64,000 nucleotides of DNA from Paraburkholderia aspalathi. Its GTDB lineage: Bacteria > Pseudomonadota > Gammaproteobacteria > Burkholderiales > Burkholderiaceae. Under the pieces are notes generated by a model, which saw only the letters and a list, made by a program, of their open reading frames with translations, did not search any database and was not told where the DNA came from. Positions 63,782-64,000 of the stretch are shown here, piece by piece. Location of the stretch: positions 124,001 through 188,000 of the forward strand of contig NZ_FPBH01000007.1 in the NCBI RefSeq assembly GCF_900116445.1, read 5' to 3'. How positions within the stretch are numbered: position 1 is the stretch's first letter; each line of letters opens with the position of its first letter. Both the position numbers and the translations under genes were made by a program.

Positions 63782-64000
63782 ATGTCCGTCCGATTCAAAC
63801 TGAAAAGCACCGCGGCGTTGTACGGCGCCTATGCCGCAATCGCCACGGTCGCTTTTACCGCGGCCTTTACCGCCGCGATGGCCGCCTCGGCGGCATTGAG
63901 CGGCGGGAAGCAGAGCGCATTCGACGAACTGAACCGCTCGCGCACTTTAGTGGCGCTCGGTTCCGAACAGCAATGCGAGCGCTATGCCGGCCTGCCTTCG
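63782..64000 (+). CDS. Membrane-anchored protein, start only (possible formylglycine-generating enzyme)
   Basis: Only 73 residues are in view, beginning seven bases after the sulfatase stop. A basic start MSVRFKLKS leads into a hydrophobic Ala-rich helix (about residues 10-40), then SGGKQSAFDELNRSRTLV. Sulfatase genes are often followed by the gene for the enzyme that makes their formylglycine, so that is the most attractive guess, but no catalytic motif is visible in this fragment. Confidence 0.5.
   Translation, partial: MSVRFKLKSTAALYGAYAAIATVAFTAAFTAAMAASAALSGGKQSAFDELNRSRTLVALGSEQQCERYAGLPS

Overview
The window looks like a stretch of a secondary chromosome of a Paraburkholderia or closely related Burkholderiales species. 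The evidence is the high G+C content with dense long antisense reading frames, family types common in this group (a classical 380-residue Burkholderiales porin, DUF4148 and DUF2968 proteins), and a mostly accessory or catabolic gene content. I see no rRNA, tRNA, insertion sequence, prophage or CRISPR array.

Layout. 1-4018: 3' end of an RND efflux pump, an IclR-type regulator and an M20 amidohydrolase. 4218-12441: a carbon-phosphorus lyase locus. phnN, a DUF1045 2H-phosphoesterase gene and the repressor gene phnF run leftward; phnGHIJKLM runs rightward; a 20-bp perfect palindrome of HutC/PhnF type lies between them. No phosphonate ABC transporter (phnCDE) and no phnP are present. 12450-16064: a small unknown gene, a family 2 glycosyltransferase, a YbhN-like membrane protein, and a trio made of a lytic transglycosylase and two small exported proteins. 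16398-24183: a sugar-acid cluster (mannonate dehydratase, two MFS permeases, RspB-like zinc dehydrogenase and GntR/FCD regulator, divergent from a fructuronate reductase) that can be read as L-gulonate to D-fructuronate to D-mannonate to 2-keto-3-deoxygluconate.

24195-27136: a PotD-like periplasmic protein overlapping a Cache-HAMP-GGDEF diguanylate cyclase, arranged like the Vibrio polyamine sensor pair NspS-MbaA. 27827-35533: a basic amino-acid binding protein, an AstE-like deacylase, an orphan MetQ, a porin, a HicAB toxin-antitoxin pair with its likely operator, two small unknown proteins and a lipoprotein with an aspartyl-protease signature. 35635-44619: glycogen phosphorylase, a DHA2 exporter, threonine aldolase, an NlpD-like protein with a degenerate LytM domain, a cupin and several conserved Burkholderiales proteins. 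44885-51005: 6-phosphogluconate dehydrogenase, a DUF938 methyltransferase, a PPOX-fold protein, a sirtuin, an SDR and a polysaccharide deacetylase.

51068-64000: a DUF2252 protein; an outer-membrane barrel with a clear internal duplication; motA followed by a motB interrupted by an in-frame TGA exactly where a conserved Trp should be; a Pr6Pr membrane protein; a dispersed-repeat-like element; a DUF3311 plus sodium:solute symporter pair divergent from a Cache histidine kinase and LuxR-type response regulator, with a 22-bp perfect palindrome between them; a lipoprotein sulfatase with an unusual CAITR active-site motif; and the start of a membrane-anchored protein.

The points most worth a second look are the polyamine-type c-di-GMP pair, the motB nonsense codon, the duplicated barrel, the sulfatase motif, the gulonate/mannonate cluster and the palindromic operators. 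Function calls come from reading the protein sequences; no database search was possible.
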